Of a stretch of 64,000 nt of DNA, positions 43,233 to 57,926 are shown piece after piece. Every line of letters starts with the position of its first letter. Within the stretch, counting starts at the first letter, position 1. The notes under the pieces are model-generated. The model was not told where the DNA came from. It searched no databases and was given only the letters and a program-made list of their open reading frames with translations. The position numbers were made by a program, and so were the translations under genes. The stretch spans positions 56,963,257-57,027,256 of the forward strand of contig NC_060060.1 of the NCBI RefSeq assembly GCF_020283565.1. Direction: 5' to 3'. Source of the DNA: Trifolium pratense (Eukaryota > Streptophyta > Magnoliopsida > Fabales > Fabaceae).

Positions 43233-45985
43233 CTAGTGGCCAAACGGGCACGTTCCGTGCCCGTTTGTGTGATTCGTATTTTTTATTCTGCTAATGTGTA
43301 TATATTTTGCTATTATGTGTGGAAAAAAATCATTTGAAAAATACACACATTGAGTAGAAATAAGACAAAAAAAATTCAGCACCATAAGTAATACAAAAAA
43401 CTTAAAAAACAAACATGTTAGCAATAGAAATCAAATAAGAAGCTATTAAACCACTTGAAAAATATAAACATTGTAGCATAAATTGAAAGAGAAAAGAAAA
43501 CAAAAATTTTATTCTTTTTCCCAAATACTCCAATAGAAAGCACTTGCTCCACGTATATGTTTGTTGATCCCATGATCATACATTAATTTGTGAAGACAAA
43601 CATTCACATTATCCATACTTGAATGAAACTTTGGATAGAAAATTGCATTATACAAAAATAAACGTTCACATTTACTCCTTTTTTTTTTGTCATCGACAAT
43701 GCTACTTAACATGAAGGTTGAACATAAATTCAATCAAGAGTTAACAAAACATCACTAAAATGTAAGGACTTGATATTCTTATATACAACTTTAATCATGA
43801 GGTAATTCAAGAGATGAATACTCTTATATTTTTCATCAAACCATGACATAAAGGAATGATTTAACATGTCATAAAGGCAAAAAATTACAAATAATATACT
43901 ACTAAGAAAATGCACTTGTTTGACCCTATAAAAAAATGCACATGTTAATTTAAAATATGCATACTCATAACATTTGTTTGTTCACGCCATTATTTTCTTC
44001 ACCATCTTCATTGTGAGTGATTTGAGACTGCAATTTCCTATTGAACTTATATTTAAAGAAAACAACAACCTATAGTGTTGATTTGATAAATTATTTCAAA
44101 GTTGATTGTTAAAATATTTAAAAGGAAATGGGCTAACATTTTATCAAGTAATCAACTTTCACGTACACAACCTAAAAAAATTCCTCCTATGCATGATAAA
44201 CTTTATGAAATCAAGAAATATTATACTTTTTGAACATTAGATTTACTCAACAAAAAAAAAAATCAAAAAAATATTTATTGAATAGGAAAAGTAACTAAAA
44301 ATTGAGTAGTACTAAAAGAAAGACAAACAATAAGACAACATAAGAAACTCATTAAACCAATCGAAAAATACAAAGAAAAACATGTACATCTTTCACATCA
44401 TTATAGAAGACTACTTTTTTATCTCCCACTCTCGCTCTTTGTCTATATCTTTGTATTTGTTGCCTCCACCCGTCGTCTCCATTCCAACCCTTCAATTGTC
44501 TCTCCTGAGTCATCTCTTTTATGGTTGTTAATTATTACTTTTCTCTTTAATTACCTTTGTTTTTCATGCACCATTAGTCTCAAAATTTCCTTTTATAATA
44601 TCAAAAGAAATTAACATTCTGTCAGGTTTGACTAAAGAAAAAAATATACACATGTCAATCAATTCAACATGAAAATTTAAAATGAAAACTTAACCAATAA
44701 TAATCTAATATAAATTTCAATGTTTGATACCACATACTCAACTCTCAAACTTTAAATTCGGGAGAAAAAAAATTGTTCACACCAAAACATTTAAAGTAAA
44801 ATAAAAAGGTCATCCCAAATACGGTTTACATCAAGATTCAAATCAAAATTCAATGAAAAGAATTTGAATAAAAAGAACACTACTGATTTTTATTTTTTGC
44901 AAAAGAAAGAAAAGTTATGGTAAGAAAAACAAAATAACAACGTTGAGAAAAACAAATGAATAGTTCAATATAATGAGTTCTTTATAATTAAAAGTAAAAA
45001 AATGAATGAAATGATTGCATTATAATTGAAATATCTAATTATATTTTAATATAATTTTCAATTTCTCTTCCCACCATTCCAATGTATACCCGATATAAAT
45101 ATAAACATCACTCATAGACATATATAAATATGAAAGTTTAGAAATAGGATGGTGGAAGATTTAAATTTGAAATTTACTCTAATGAAGAAAATGATTGAAT
45201 TAGAACAACAATATCACAAAGAAAAAGAAATAATGTCATACATCTTTTCTGTCTACAATTATGACATTTTCTATGTCTTTGTGGAAGTAAATATTTCTTT
45301 TGTTAGTCATTTAAAGGAATTGAATTAACAAAAAATAAATAAATGAAATGAGAGACAAATATGGAGAAACCAAAGATAGAAGAAGACACAGAGAGAAGAA
45401 ATGAGAGAGTGAGGAAAAAAAATAATAGTAAAGTCCTTGCAATTAGTCATGATGAGAGTTGAAAGTCATACCTTTCTTCTATCATTGTGAGATTTCTCTC
45501 ATAGATATGAGAGCATTGCAAAATAACCAATTCCTCTTCCCCTTTATCTTTTTGAATAACCGAATGTGGGTGTGGTGGTTATACTTCATGTAATTTTTTT
45601 TAATAATCAAGTTTACACAATTTACAATTGTCGTTGCCATACATATATACATATACATAAGATGAACATTTCACCATTCTTTGCATTAACTTTCATGTGC
45701 ATATATGTCTTTCATCATTTGCCAACATCGCCCTAACCTCTCCGAATAGTGGGCACGTAGACATATCATTTTTAATAATCTTGAAGAAAAATAGGAAGAA
45801 TGAAGATGTGTAAATAAAATGAATGGAATAAATGGATGGTTTGGAAGTTAAAAAGAGTTTAAAAAATAAAAAGTTGGTTTTGGAAGTTATGGTGTGAAAA
45901 AAAAAATACTAAGGGAAGGGTATTTATGGTATTTTAAAAAAAGGTTACACCAAAAAAAGTGTTTTCCCTTTATTAATGTTATAGA
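43233..45985 (-). mobile_element. Non-autonomous Helitron, 2753 bp
   Basis: Read on the minus strand it begins TCTATAACATTAATAAAGGG (5' end at 45985) and ends in CTAG (43236-43233). The 3' end is preceded by a perfect 11-bp-arm hairpin (AAACGGGCACG / CGTGCCCGTTT, loop of three, 43242-43266) five bases from CTAG. The insertion lies between host A and T with no target duplication. 5' TC, 3' hairpin plus CTRR and A/T insertion define Helitrons. I find no Rep/helicase frame inside; the interior is AT-rich with only short frames, so it depends on a helper. Confidence 0.85.
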
Positions 45986-47349
45986 TATGTGTGTTTGAAT
46001 AGAGTAATAGAAGTTTCCATCCTCATTTTAGGCCACATTTATAAATTTTAAAAACATTTGAAACAAATTTAAAATTTAAAAAATAAGGACCAATTTGCAA
46101 TTGTTTGCTACATCACCGTCTGTTTCCTTGATAATTTGATAAAATTGTTTAGTTTTTGGACGCAAACGCCAAAATCGCAACCCAAAAGCAGTGTGCCACC
46201 ACAATCGTTTCAGCCCCGAATCGAAGAATTTCCCAACATAGCAAAACCGTTTCAGCAGCAAGGGTCTACTTAATAACTTATTTCACTTTTCCATCTCTTT
46301 CATTTCAGGTGACCATTCTCACTCTTTTTTTTAGTTTTATATATTGCACGTAAACTGTTTGACAAAATGTTCTTCATGGTTGTTTCTCACAAAATGAAAA
46401 AATATATATATATATATACTGTTTGACTATTGGGTGTGAAAAGCTTTAATGTGTTCATGATTTCTTTTTTGAAGTCTTAATGTTTCACCAAGGCTATGTT
46501 TGGCAAATAATAACCGAAAACTGATAAACTAGCTTATAACAGATGAACTTATAGCAAATAACTTATAAACAAGTTTATAGCTTATGGTAGATAAACTAGT
46601 TGATTGAACTTGTAGTGTTTGGTAAAATTAGCAGCGGTTAAACTAGCTTATAAATATGAAATCACATGAAAAATATGTGTAATTAATAGTTTTTTTTTTC
46701 AATTAAGATGACAAGAGTAAAATTAAGAGAAAAATGATAAGCTAAAAGCGGGGATCCGGCAGATTGGCTGAGTAATCCAGGAAAGAAGAGGAAGATAGAG
46801 AAGGAGTGGAGCTCTGGTTTTCAATTGGAGAAATCGGAGAAGGGAATCGTGAAACTTAAAATAGCGGTGATAAACCAGATCTCAATTTGTGGAGTCCTGA
46901 CCATCCTATGAATTGGATGGAGAATTTTGTTTTCTTAATCATTACAAGAATCAATGATTACAACTAGTACAACTTATGTAATGAGCTGATTGAATTGCAG
47001 TAGTAACTGATTCTGAACTAATTCACCGACTAAACTAACTGATATTAATAGTCGTGGAATCAAATATATAAAGGAATTGATGATCCTTATAGTGTGAAAG
47101 TTTCTTTGTCTTTTCTTTGCGTCTTTGCTCCTTTTTGGGAGGAAGGCTGTACACTCCTTTTTTTCGTTGGAATCCTTCTTTGTTCTCTCTAATTGAATTT
47201 CTTTCATCCTAGTGTGCATATGTGTGAGAAAGAGAGAGAGGAGGGAACACTCGTCTCCCAATTTTTAGGTTCCTAATTTTCTTTCTTTTGTAACAAAGTT
47301 CCTAAATTATGTTCTATTTTAAATATGTCATCCCTTGCAGTAATAGATT
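45986..47349. other. Upstream region of the LYR gene
   Basis: 46130-46265 is richer in GC and may be promoter or 5' UTR. The PolyY-AG at 47326-47340 (CATCCCTTGCAG) suggests a 5' UTR intron ending just before the coding exon. 46495-46660 starts GGCTATGTTTGGCAAAT and has CTTATAA repeats, like a MITE with a lost right end. Nothing else is identified. Confidence 0.4.
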
Positions 47350-48037
47350 GTGGATATTCATAGAAAAAGAATGAGAAGCGAAGTCTTCCAAACAGCTAAC
47401 ATCTATCGCCATCTTCTCAAGGCAGTCAAGAAGCATATTGGGAAAGAAGAGAACAAGAGACATTTTTTAGAATATGTAACCTCCGAATTCCACAAGAACC
47501 GAAATCTGTCTGATGGTGTGGCTGTCCAACAGAAAATAAAGCTTGCTCGCGATTATACTTTGCTGCTTAACAGTGTGCACCATCACAAGGTATTACTTTG
47601 TTTTTATTGTATTTTCCCTTCAAACAGTCACTTGTATTGTATAAGCCTCTGTACATTGTTCTGATTGGTTAAATGACACAAACTCATTCAGTTTAAGACT
47701 TAACGAGATGTCAACGGATTTTGTTGTATGTATATTGCAAAATAAAAGTAAGAGGTGTAGAAGAGGATGTAATGTATTTTTTGCTAGTGATGAGCAATTC
47801 AGCATAGCCAAGTTGGATCCAAGTTGACTCATTTTATGTTTGTAGTGTAAATCATTACTAGGAAAAAACTACACTTTATTTGGCTGGCTTTCTGACCATG
47901 AATCATTGTCAACAATCTTGCAGGATTTACTTTTCTCGTATAACATTGCAATTGATAGATCAGATGAAGTGAAAAGGACACTTGGAAAATCTGCTGCAAG
48001 TGTTGGTCTTCAGCTTCCTGAGGTTTATCGATCATAA
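47350..48037 (+). CDS. FMC1-like LYR-motif mitochondrial protein, two exons
   Basis: Exon 1 (47350-47589) and exon 2 (47924-48037) are joined in phase 0 by a 334-bp intron with donor AAG/GTATTA and acceptor TTGCAG/GAT. The 117-residue product (110 if the second Met at 47371, MRSEVFQTANIYRHLL, is used) has an I-Y-R version of the LYR motif, a helical basic core (KLARDYTLLLNSVHHH) and the C-terminal signature SAASVGLQLPEVYRS. Small size, LYR-like start and the A-x-x-V-G-L-x-L-P ending fit FMC1, an assembly factor of mitochondrial F1-ATPase in yeast and animals. LYR proteins act in the matrix with the acyl-carrier protein (family knowledge). The first Met is uncertain. No lesions; probably a working gene. 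Confidence 0.8.
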
Positions 48038-50066
48038 TGATTGGCTGTATTGATTTTTGCATGTATGAAACTTGGCTTTGTACTACCCCAAAGAAGGGTT
48101 TTTTCACGCACACTATTGGTAATCACCAAAGCAGTTGGTTTTGGTTGATTGGAAGTTTCTACATAATGAAAATAGTTTTGTAGCTATTTATTAAGATTGA
48201 AAATTTCAAATAAAAAGAGGAGTAAGCATCAAGGAGGATGAAAAAACTATAATATTTATGCCTTACTTCATGTTTTTTTGTAATAACAAGAACTATTGTC
48301 ATTGTGTAATAGACCTTTGTTTCAGGGTTAATGTATTTCCATGTCTCTTCACAGCAACTATTGTCATTGTGTAATAGACCTTTGTTTTAGGGTTAATGGC
48401 TTTCTGAGATAGTTTATAGTTTATTTTAGTATTGTGTAATTTTAACCTTCCGATCTAATCGTGGTCCGAATTTTTATTACATGCCTAATTGGAGTGTTGG
48501 CGGGCAAAGACTTATTTGTTCAACACTCACCATCAAGTTTAACTTTGATCAGTTGCTTTAGTAGTCCAATTGTGACTTTGGTTTCATATTTGCCTCGAGT
48601 ATTTCTTTTCTTCCTTTTTCCGGTTGATTTTTTTTTCATCAATTTTTCCTCGAACTTTTTATGGGTTTTAGACTTTTTCTTTTGCATTTGAGTTAGAGGC
48701 TGCTTTATTATCAACTTAACCCTATGGAAGTTGCTCAATTGCTAACAAGTATATCCCTTTGAAAAGTGGGGAAAATTAAGCATAATGCATTTTTAAGATT
48801 TTTTTTTAAGCAAAAAAAGATTGATTTTAAAAAAAAGTTCAAATTGTAATTTAATTATTTTGCTTTTGAACTACATATGTTCAGGTTGTTTACTAGTAAC
48901 GCCGAGCTTATGACAATAAGTTGAAAAATATTAGATTTAAGTTTCAAGTCAATTTTATAACAAAATAAAACTTTGATAAACTTAGATGTCTACTTGAGAA
49001 ATTAGTCTCTACAATTTTATACGGGTATATAGTTTACGCACACAAAAACAAAATAAGTTATTTAAACTTGGTAAAGCTCAACTTATGTGTCAAGATCTGA
49101 TGTTTGGAATTGATTCAGTTTCATTCCATTAGTGACTTATAAGTTGAGATCCTCGCCTTATATTTGTGCAGTAAAAGCAGAAAACAGATATTATAAACCA
49201 TAACATGATTTACACGGTCAAAATGTATAAATTATAAACCATACAGTATAATAATATGGCGATAGACTGCACAGATAATCCCAATAAATACATGATCAGA
49301 AAGAATATTGCAACTTAAAAATCAATTGATACAAACAACACATAGGACTAAGAAGTAACATCTTAACTAACCATGTGCATTTGAATATAGGATCATCAAA
49401 GTGATTCAAGTACTTCGAGGTGTGTTGGATTGAGAACTAATCCAATGGGCAAATTTGTGCCCTTATTGTATGACTATTGACTAGGCAATATGTACTACTT
49501 ACAACTAGATATCGAAACCGATGAATGATTTTTCCATTTGTCAAAAGTAAACTCATTTTCATTTTTCGAGTGAACCACAGCAGGAACCAGACCACATTTC
49601 TCACAGTTTAGAACAATAAATTTATTATAAGTAAGACCAGAAAAACTGAAAACAAAATAAGATGTGCAACAATTCCAAGAGTGGATGAGAGCAATGTTGT
49701 TAAAATGGTGATTTAAATCTAAAGATCGTGCAATTCCACAATTTGACACAGGCCTGGCGATCCAGATTGCATGCAGAATTGTATGAAAATGAAATCTCAA
49801 AAAATATCGCAAAAATGGTGAAATCACAACATGAAAGAAATACCACCAACAGTCTCTCTAATAATTTATAATTTATAATTAATTAAATGCCAAGAACAAA
49901 CCAGTTAGAAATCATGTAACAGGGTAAGTAATTAAGACAACCACAAGTCAGTCTATATAAGAGGTGAGCAATGAGCATATACGTCATCAAACACAACCTT
50001 TTAAGTTAAAAGAGCCGCAACAAACCGCTTTACAAGGTAGAATAACTTAAGAGGTCAAACCTGAAA
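48038..50066. other. Intergenic region between two convergent genes
   Basis: Contains the 3' UTR of the LYR gene at its left and of the minus-strand gene at its right. A 65-bp tandem duplication lies at 48291-48397. Around 49680-49810 is a diverged repeat (CTAAAGATCGTGCAATTCC, GGCGATCCAGATTGC) of a type that recurs at 53160-53440. No further gene is supported. Confidence 0.45.
48291..48397 (+). repeat. Tandem duplication, 65-bp offset
   Basis: AACTATTGTCATTGTGTAAT and the following AGACCTTTGTTT-AGGGTTAATG occur at 48291 and 48356 with one mismatch (C/T). Confidence 0.85.
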
Positions 50067-51819
50067 TTATCTATCTGAACCCGACAGAACTTCAAATATT
50101 CCACAGCAACTCCACCATGAAGTCTTTCGCACCAAATTTGGAGCTGAGCTTACTGAAGGCTGGATATCATATCAACAAAGAAAAATATAACTAAAAGGAA
50201 TTTTAAACAAAAAAAGACAATCCATACTTATGTAATGAAACATGCATACAACAGAAAAAAATGCAAAACCTGATTTTTGGTGCTTTTTGGGGCCTCAGAA
50301 TCCTTAGTATGCACTGCACCATTAAATGATGAAGTTAACACTTCACTGTTAGATTCCTTTGACTTAGGTTCCTCCAAACTTGATGTAGCATTCTCATTTG
50401 TTAAAGGATACACACTATCCTCATTCATCTTACCAGCAAGATCAGTCACTTCAGGAAGAGGGGCAAGTCCAGTATCACACTTTTCTGCCTCAGACAGAGA
50501 AGCCACAGTCTTAACTGAATTAACAGAATCTTTGGCCGCTGAATTGCCACCAGTCTCTTCAAGTTGAACAAGTGAATTTATTTTAACCGCAGTCATATCA
50601 GAAGCTGAAGAATCATCCGATTTGACCATTTCGTGACATACGGTTTCCTCTTCAAGGAAATTATAAAGCTCGTCCTTTGAGTTCTTCTCAGCCAAGGATT
50701 CACCGTTAGAAATGCCACCGCAGTTCTCACTCTCATAACATGATTCGATAGCAGTTTCAATATGCTCAGGCTTTCCATTTTCTTTCTCATAACTATCCTC
50801 AGATTTCAAATCTCTCTTTATCGTAACAAAACTGTCCTCCTTCCCTTCTAACACTTTTTCAATCTTAAAATCGCCACAAACTTCTTCCACAGACTTCACA
50901 TCAGAAGCATTTGGTCGAACAGCTGACAGGCCTCTCTCTTCCACCTCATTTTGGTACTTCAAATCATCATTTCCTAACATTTTTCACATAATCAATCAAA
51001 CTATTATCAACTAACTAAAACCAGCCCAAAAAAAAATCCGAATCAAAGTAATACAAGGCAAGAACTATTAACAGATACACCTATCTACCCAAATTGACCT
51101 AAAAAACACAACAAAATTGAACAAGAATAATTAACAAACACCCAATGTACCCAAATTAACCAAACAGATAAAAAAAAATATAATTTCAAAAACTTGATAA
51201 ACATCTGATACAATATATAATTGAAAAGAACCCATGTATGATTAATTGACAGTTAGAATTGCACATGCTTTTAAAAATCCCTAAGGTGTGTTTTTTTAAT
51301 TGGCTTTCACCACCGGTTTAATCTGGTTCAGGAGTCAGTTCTGGAATCAAGCGGTTTCAGACCCCTCCCAATCGTAGGTGCGGGGATCGAACCGTGGTCC
51401 TCACTTAACCAACAATTAATGATTGGTAATCCATAAGGTGTGTTTGTTTCAAATGAAAACTGATTTTGAATGAATTGATTTGTAAAACTGATTTTAGTCA
51501 AATTGATTTTGATTAAATTGATCTGAATGAAAATATTTATGTTTTAGATAAAAACAAATTTAAGACTCGAAATGACATTTAAAAGCAAAATCAATTATAC
51601 TCACTAATAAGTAATAATAACCAAACATGTCAGAATCAAATTTATGTATCTACAATCACTTTTACATCCAACAAACGTAAATCCAAACATAAGAATACAT
51701 TGGACAAAGTACATACCTTGAAGAGGGTTATTGGTTGATGAAAGGTTGATGTTAATGTTGTTGTTTTCCTTTTCCTTCTTTCTCCTAGCAGCTTTTCTCT
51801 TCTTAGGACCTGAAGGCAT
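50067..51819 (-). CDS. Acidic plant-specific protein of unknown function, three exons
   Basis: Exons on the minus strand: 51819-51717, 50973-50270 and 50159-50067, giving 299 residues. The start MPSGPKKRKAARRKKEKE is strongly basic and nuclear-signal-like. A long low-complexity region rich in Glu, Ser, Lys and Asp follows, then a conserved-looking tail SWWSCCGIFEVLSGSDR. Splice sites: CTTCAAG/GTATGT, GTTAG/GAAATG, AATCAG/GTTTTG and ATCCAG/CCTTC; phases agree (1 then 0). Plant proteins with an MPSGxKKRKAA start and a C-terminal SWxSCCGxF tail are known but uncharacterised as far as I recall. The large exon alone would read into the second intron. Intron 1 (743 bp) holds a SINE. No function is proposed. 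Confidence 0.75.
51294..51433 (-). mobile_element. tRNA-derived SINE in intron 1 of the minus-strand gene
   Basis: On the minus strand it has a box B (ACGGTTCGATCCCCGC) and a tail GGTGGTGAAAGCCAATTAAA. Flanks share the 12-bp direct repeat TAAGGTGTGTTT (51282-51293, 51434-51445). It is in the same orientation as the host gene. Box A is less clear. Confidence 0.75.
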
Positions 51820-52425
51820 GATTGAGGTACAAAACACAACCCTTTTGTCTCACTCACACTATTGTCTTACGTTGGAGCCTTAAAAACTGTTAATGGGTCA
51901 GTGAAATGAAAAATGAAATTTGGTTCAATTGTGTTTTGAATATATGTAGTGGAGGGAGTAGAGTAGCTAGTAGGAGCGTGAAAAAAGGAACAAGATTTTC
52001 TGCTATCCTGTTATGGCTTTGAGTCGTCTGATTAAAATAAATTGTTGAGATTGTTTTATTGCGTGAAAATCAAATTGAAATTAAAATTGGTCAATTTAAA
52101 ATTAATTAAAGGTTGAGGATTACTAAAATAATTATTATATGAATTATATAGAGTCAAACTTTGTGAAAATATTACGGAAGGAAATTTTCAAATTTCAGAA
52201 TTATTGGAAATTTAGAAATATAAATATGGATATCAAGATTTTTTTGGTACAGATTGTTAAGATATTTTTACTCTTGAGTAAACTAATTAACTCATTTGTA
52301 ATGACTAATGAGTAGCTATCTCATTCGATGGATGTAAGATTTTTGGGATAATAAAATAAGATGACTATATTGTCAAGAAAAAATAAAAATAAGATGACTA
52401 TAAAATGATTATTGCTAAAAAAAAT

Positions 52426-52476
<51 letters not shown>

Positions 52477-52670
52477 TTTTATACTGAATTTTATATTTAT
52501 TTTGTCAAATAACTCTATTTCACATTTTCCATGAAATTTTAATGGAAAGTTGAATAGTGTATGTGCTAAACGAGGTTGGAATTTAAAAAAGAATAATACA
52601 ATTCACTACTTCGATGGAAGAACTTTATGCTAAAATAACACTTAAAAAGGAATAAAACAATCTACTACAT
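51820..52670. other. Promoter side of the minus-strand gene and AT-rich DNA
   Basis: 51820-51970 should hold its 5' UTR and promoter, shared with nothing on the right. The rest is AT-rich without genes and includes the AT microsatellite. Confidence 0.4.
52429..52472. repeat. (AT)n microsatellite
   Basis: Uninterrupted AT dinucleotide run of about 22 units. Confidence 0.95.
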
Positions 52671-52801
52671 GTCTGCGTGAGCTTAGCTCAATTGGTAGGA
52701 AAATCGCACTACATGTGCAGGAGTCCGGCTTCGAACCCGGGACACTTCACTTATTCACATTTAAAGTAGATTTTCTAGTCACTAGGCTACTAAAAAAAAA
52801 A
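52671..52801 (+). mobile_element. tRNA-derived SINE
   Basis: Box A TAGCTCAATTGG (52684-52695) and box B GGCTTCGAACCC (52727-52738) are tRNA-like, followed by an unrelated body ending TCTAGTCACTAGGCTAC and an A tract (52792-52801). The tRNA part lacks a pairing acceptor stem and discriminator, so it is not a tRNA gene. Flanking TCTACTAC and TTCACTAC could be a decayed target duplication. Confidence 0.8.
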
Positions 52802-53575
52802 TTCACTACCTTGGTGGAGAGCATTTTCCATACCCACCTTCTTAGTACTTTTTTTTTTCGCTCCATAAAGGTACCGCTTTTACCCTCTCCTTTCCACTCA
52901 TTTCCACAGTTACAGGGTTTTGTTTTTGTTCATCGAATTATTATTACTTCTCGTTTTACTCTTAAACAAATCACCCTCTTTGATTTTGAGTTGTGTTTAT
53001 TTTTTTTTGTGCTAAAACCTTTCGGTGTTTGTTATGTGTACATGTCATTTTCAATGTGCTACTAGTTTCCTTATGATTAGGTTATCATTATGAATTCATT
53101 CTTGTTGTTAGAGCGTGCCATTTTTTGTCTAAAGATTTGGCTTTTCTTTGATTAGTAAAGTGATACGGTGGTTATGTAAGTTTTAAATAGCGGTTACGAT
53201 TATAATTGCAATTAAGTATGTTTTAAATAGGGTTTTAAGAGACGAGGGTGCATATCGGTCTTTGATATTGTAGAAAATTGTGACCGAATGTGATATCTGA
53301 TATTACATAGAATTGTATAGATTTGCGATCAAATGCAACCGATGTAGCCTAATCGCAGTTACATTGTGGTTTCATCTACCAAAAAACCCATATGTCCCTG
53401 GCAAGATCGCAATTTAGTGTTTTAAATAAGATTTAAGTGATGATGGTGTTTCGGCTCCAAAAAATCCCTCATAATCAAAACTAAATTTTTTTCAAGTTCT
53501 CCAAAAACTAAATTATTGAATTCTTTTGGAATTCATAATGAAAATATAATTGACTTTTCTAAGTTCTTCGGGTAT
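52802..53575. other. Intergenic repetitive DNA
   Basis: 53160-53440 contains GCGGTTACG, GCGATC and CGCAGTTACATTGTGG phrases, a common-looking interspersed repeat related to that at 49700. No gene. Confidence 0.4.
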
Positions 53576-53578
53576 TAA

Positions 53579-53887
53579 GGGTCTGTTTGGCCTGACTTTT
53601 TTTCCTCTTCTTTTTTACTTAAAAGTAAGAAGCTAGGCCAAACAACAATTTCTAAAAGCTATAGTAAAAAAAAAAAAAAACAGTTTCTATATTTTAGAAA
53701 AAATAATAATATATTATCAAATATATCTTTTAACCCTATTATAATAAAAAACAATAACTTTTAACTTTTTTTTATAATTTTTTTTTAAGATTTACCAAAC
53801 AATTTTAACTTTAGTTAAAAAACTATTATTTCTAACTTTATGATTAAAAGAACTTCTACACCTAAAAAAATTAGGCAAAACGAACCC
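53579..53887. mobile_element. Harbinger-like MITE, 309 bp
   Basis: Inverted ends GGGTCTGTTTGGCCTGAC and the complement of TAGGCAAAACGAACCC, flanked by TAA (53576-53578, 53888-53890). The interior is A/T homopolymer-rich with AAAAGCTATAGTAAAA-like arms. Confidence 0.75.
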
Positions 53888-53890
53888 TAA

Positions 53891-54537
53891 GTTTATTGAA
53901 TTAAGTTTTTGGTTTTTTTTTGTCCCTTTCGTTTTTTATTTTAAGTTTGTTTTTTTAATTAAAAACAGAAAAATGTTAACATGTGCACCAATAACACAGG
54001 TTAAGAAAACAAAAGTAGAAATAATACGTACATTTAATTTTTTAAAAATTAATTTTTTTTTTCTAAAGCAATTTTCCATATTTAGAAAAATATATCAAAA
54101 TTCTATAACGCAGACGAAAAAAAAACGAAATTTTGATTTTTTTTTTATTTTTTTTATTAACAGATATTTTTTTTTTTGACAAAACGGTACTTTTGATTTG
54201 AAATCTTAATTATTCAACGTTCAAATCACAAACTCATAATTCATAGATCATTCTCCAAACTCAAAATCTCTCAATCCCCAAATTCTCTCTTTCTATCTCT
54301 CTCACACTCCATTGAAACACAACATTCCTTTCTTGATTAGGGTTCTTTTTTATCGCTATCGCTACTGCAATCTTTCATTATCACTAACTCTGAATTCAAT
54401 TTCATAATCGATTCATTCTACCCAATTTGTTTTCTCTTTGCGACACTCTTTCCTTCTCCGTCATTCATCATAACGCAACACGTTCGTGTAACTCGCTCAC
54501 TCCACTCGCTCCGTAACTCGTTCTCGATTTTTTCATC
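53891..54537 (+). promoter_or_regulatory. Upstream region and probable 5' UTR of the ArfGAP-like gene
   Basis: AT-rich to 54180, then from about 54230 a pyrimidine-rich leader (CTCTCTTTCTATCTCTCTCA, 54285-54304) that looks like a plant 5' UTR leading to the ATG at 54538. No firm TATA box. Confidence 0.45.
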
Positions 54538-57145
<2,608 letters not shown>

Positions 57146-57926
57146 CAAATTGTTTATAGATTTGTTGAGCTAGCTTTTTGGATAGATGTCACAAGATTAT
57201 GGTTAAATCCGTTCGTGCAATGTTGCACGAACATCAAGCTGTGTTGGTCTGGTGAGTATTTCTCATTGCAATTTAGTAATTCTAATTTGTTGTTTATATC
57301 CTTATCTCCATATTTTATTGACCCTTGTCTTCTTCACTCTCTCCTATAATCAAAAGATTTGTTGCATGGCTATCAGTATCTTACGATACATACGAGTCGT
57401 ATCGTATCGCGATTCAATACTAAATTGAACCTAATCAACACAAATCTCTTGTGTGTATATAATTGGACATGAATCTTATCTTAAATTCTATTTCTTAATT
57501 ACTTTCTTTGTGAAATGTACAGTTCAGCAAATTATTAGATACATGAGCAACTCTTGCTTTCTCTCTTATAGGACATTACGTAATATCAATTTGATTAGCT
57601 CTTTCTTTACTCATGGAAAATATCGGTGTTGCCAAATAACTGCTATAGTTGCACTATAAGCCTATAACACTAGCATAGGGAAATTTTAATGAACCGCTAT
57701 TTTGCAATTGACAGTGCTAGAAGATATGATAATTGTTACAAATGTTGTTAGGCTAAATTGCAGTTTCGGTTGTGACTTGTGGTTACACTGTGACCCTTAA
57801 TACTATGGCATAATATAGTCGCAATTGAAATGCTGTCGCGAAGACTTTATATTGTGTCTACAGACTACAATTTAGAACTATGCTAGCAACATCGATGTTC
57901 TTATATTGAGGTAATGTGCTGGATGT
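57146..57926. other. 3' side of the ArfGAP-like locus
   Basis: 57160-57255 may be an extra exon (a frame with MVKSVRAMLHEHQAVLV ends at a donor-like GGTGAG), not recognised. 57375-57400 has an inverted TACGATAC/GTATCGTA pair. The duplicated intron segment is listed separately. Confidence 0.4.
57488..57890 (+). repeat. Partial duplicate of 55508-56190
   Basis: Shares TCTATTTCTTAATTACTTTC, GAGCAACTCTTGCTTTCTCT, AGAAGATATGATAATTGTTA and the GTGACCCTTAATACTATGGC segment in the same order as intron 3 to intron 4 of the ArfGAP-like gene, but lacks the piece with exon 4. Confidence 0.85.

Noticed and set aside
43509..43915. Short minus-strand frames inside the Helitron as Helitron proteins
   Set aside because: Too short, no Rep HUH motif or helicase motifs.
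52671..52760. A tRNA gene
   Set aside because: Box A and box B are present but no cloverleaf with a paired acceptor stem can be drawn and the A-tailed non-tRNA body shows it is a SINE.
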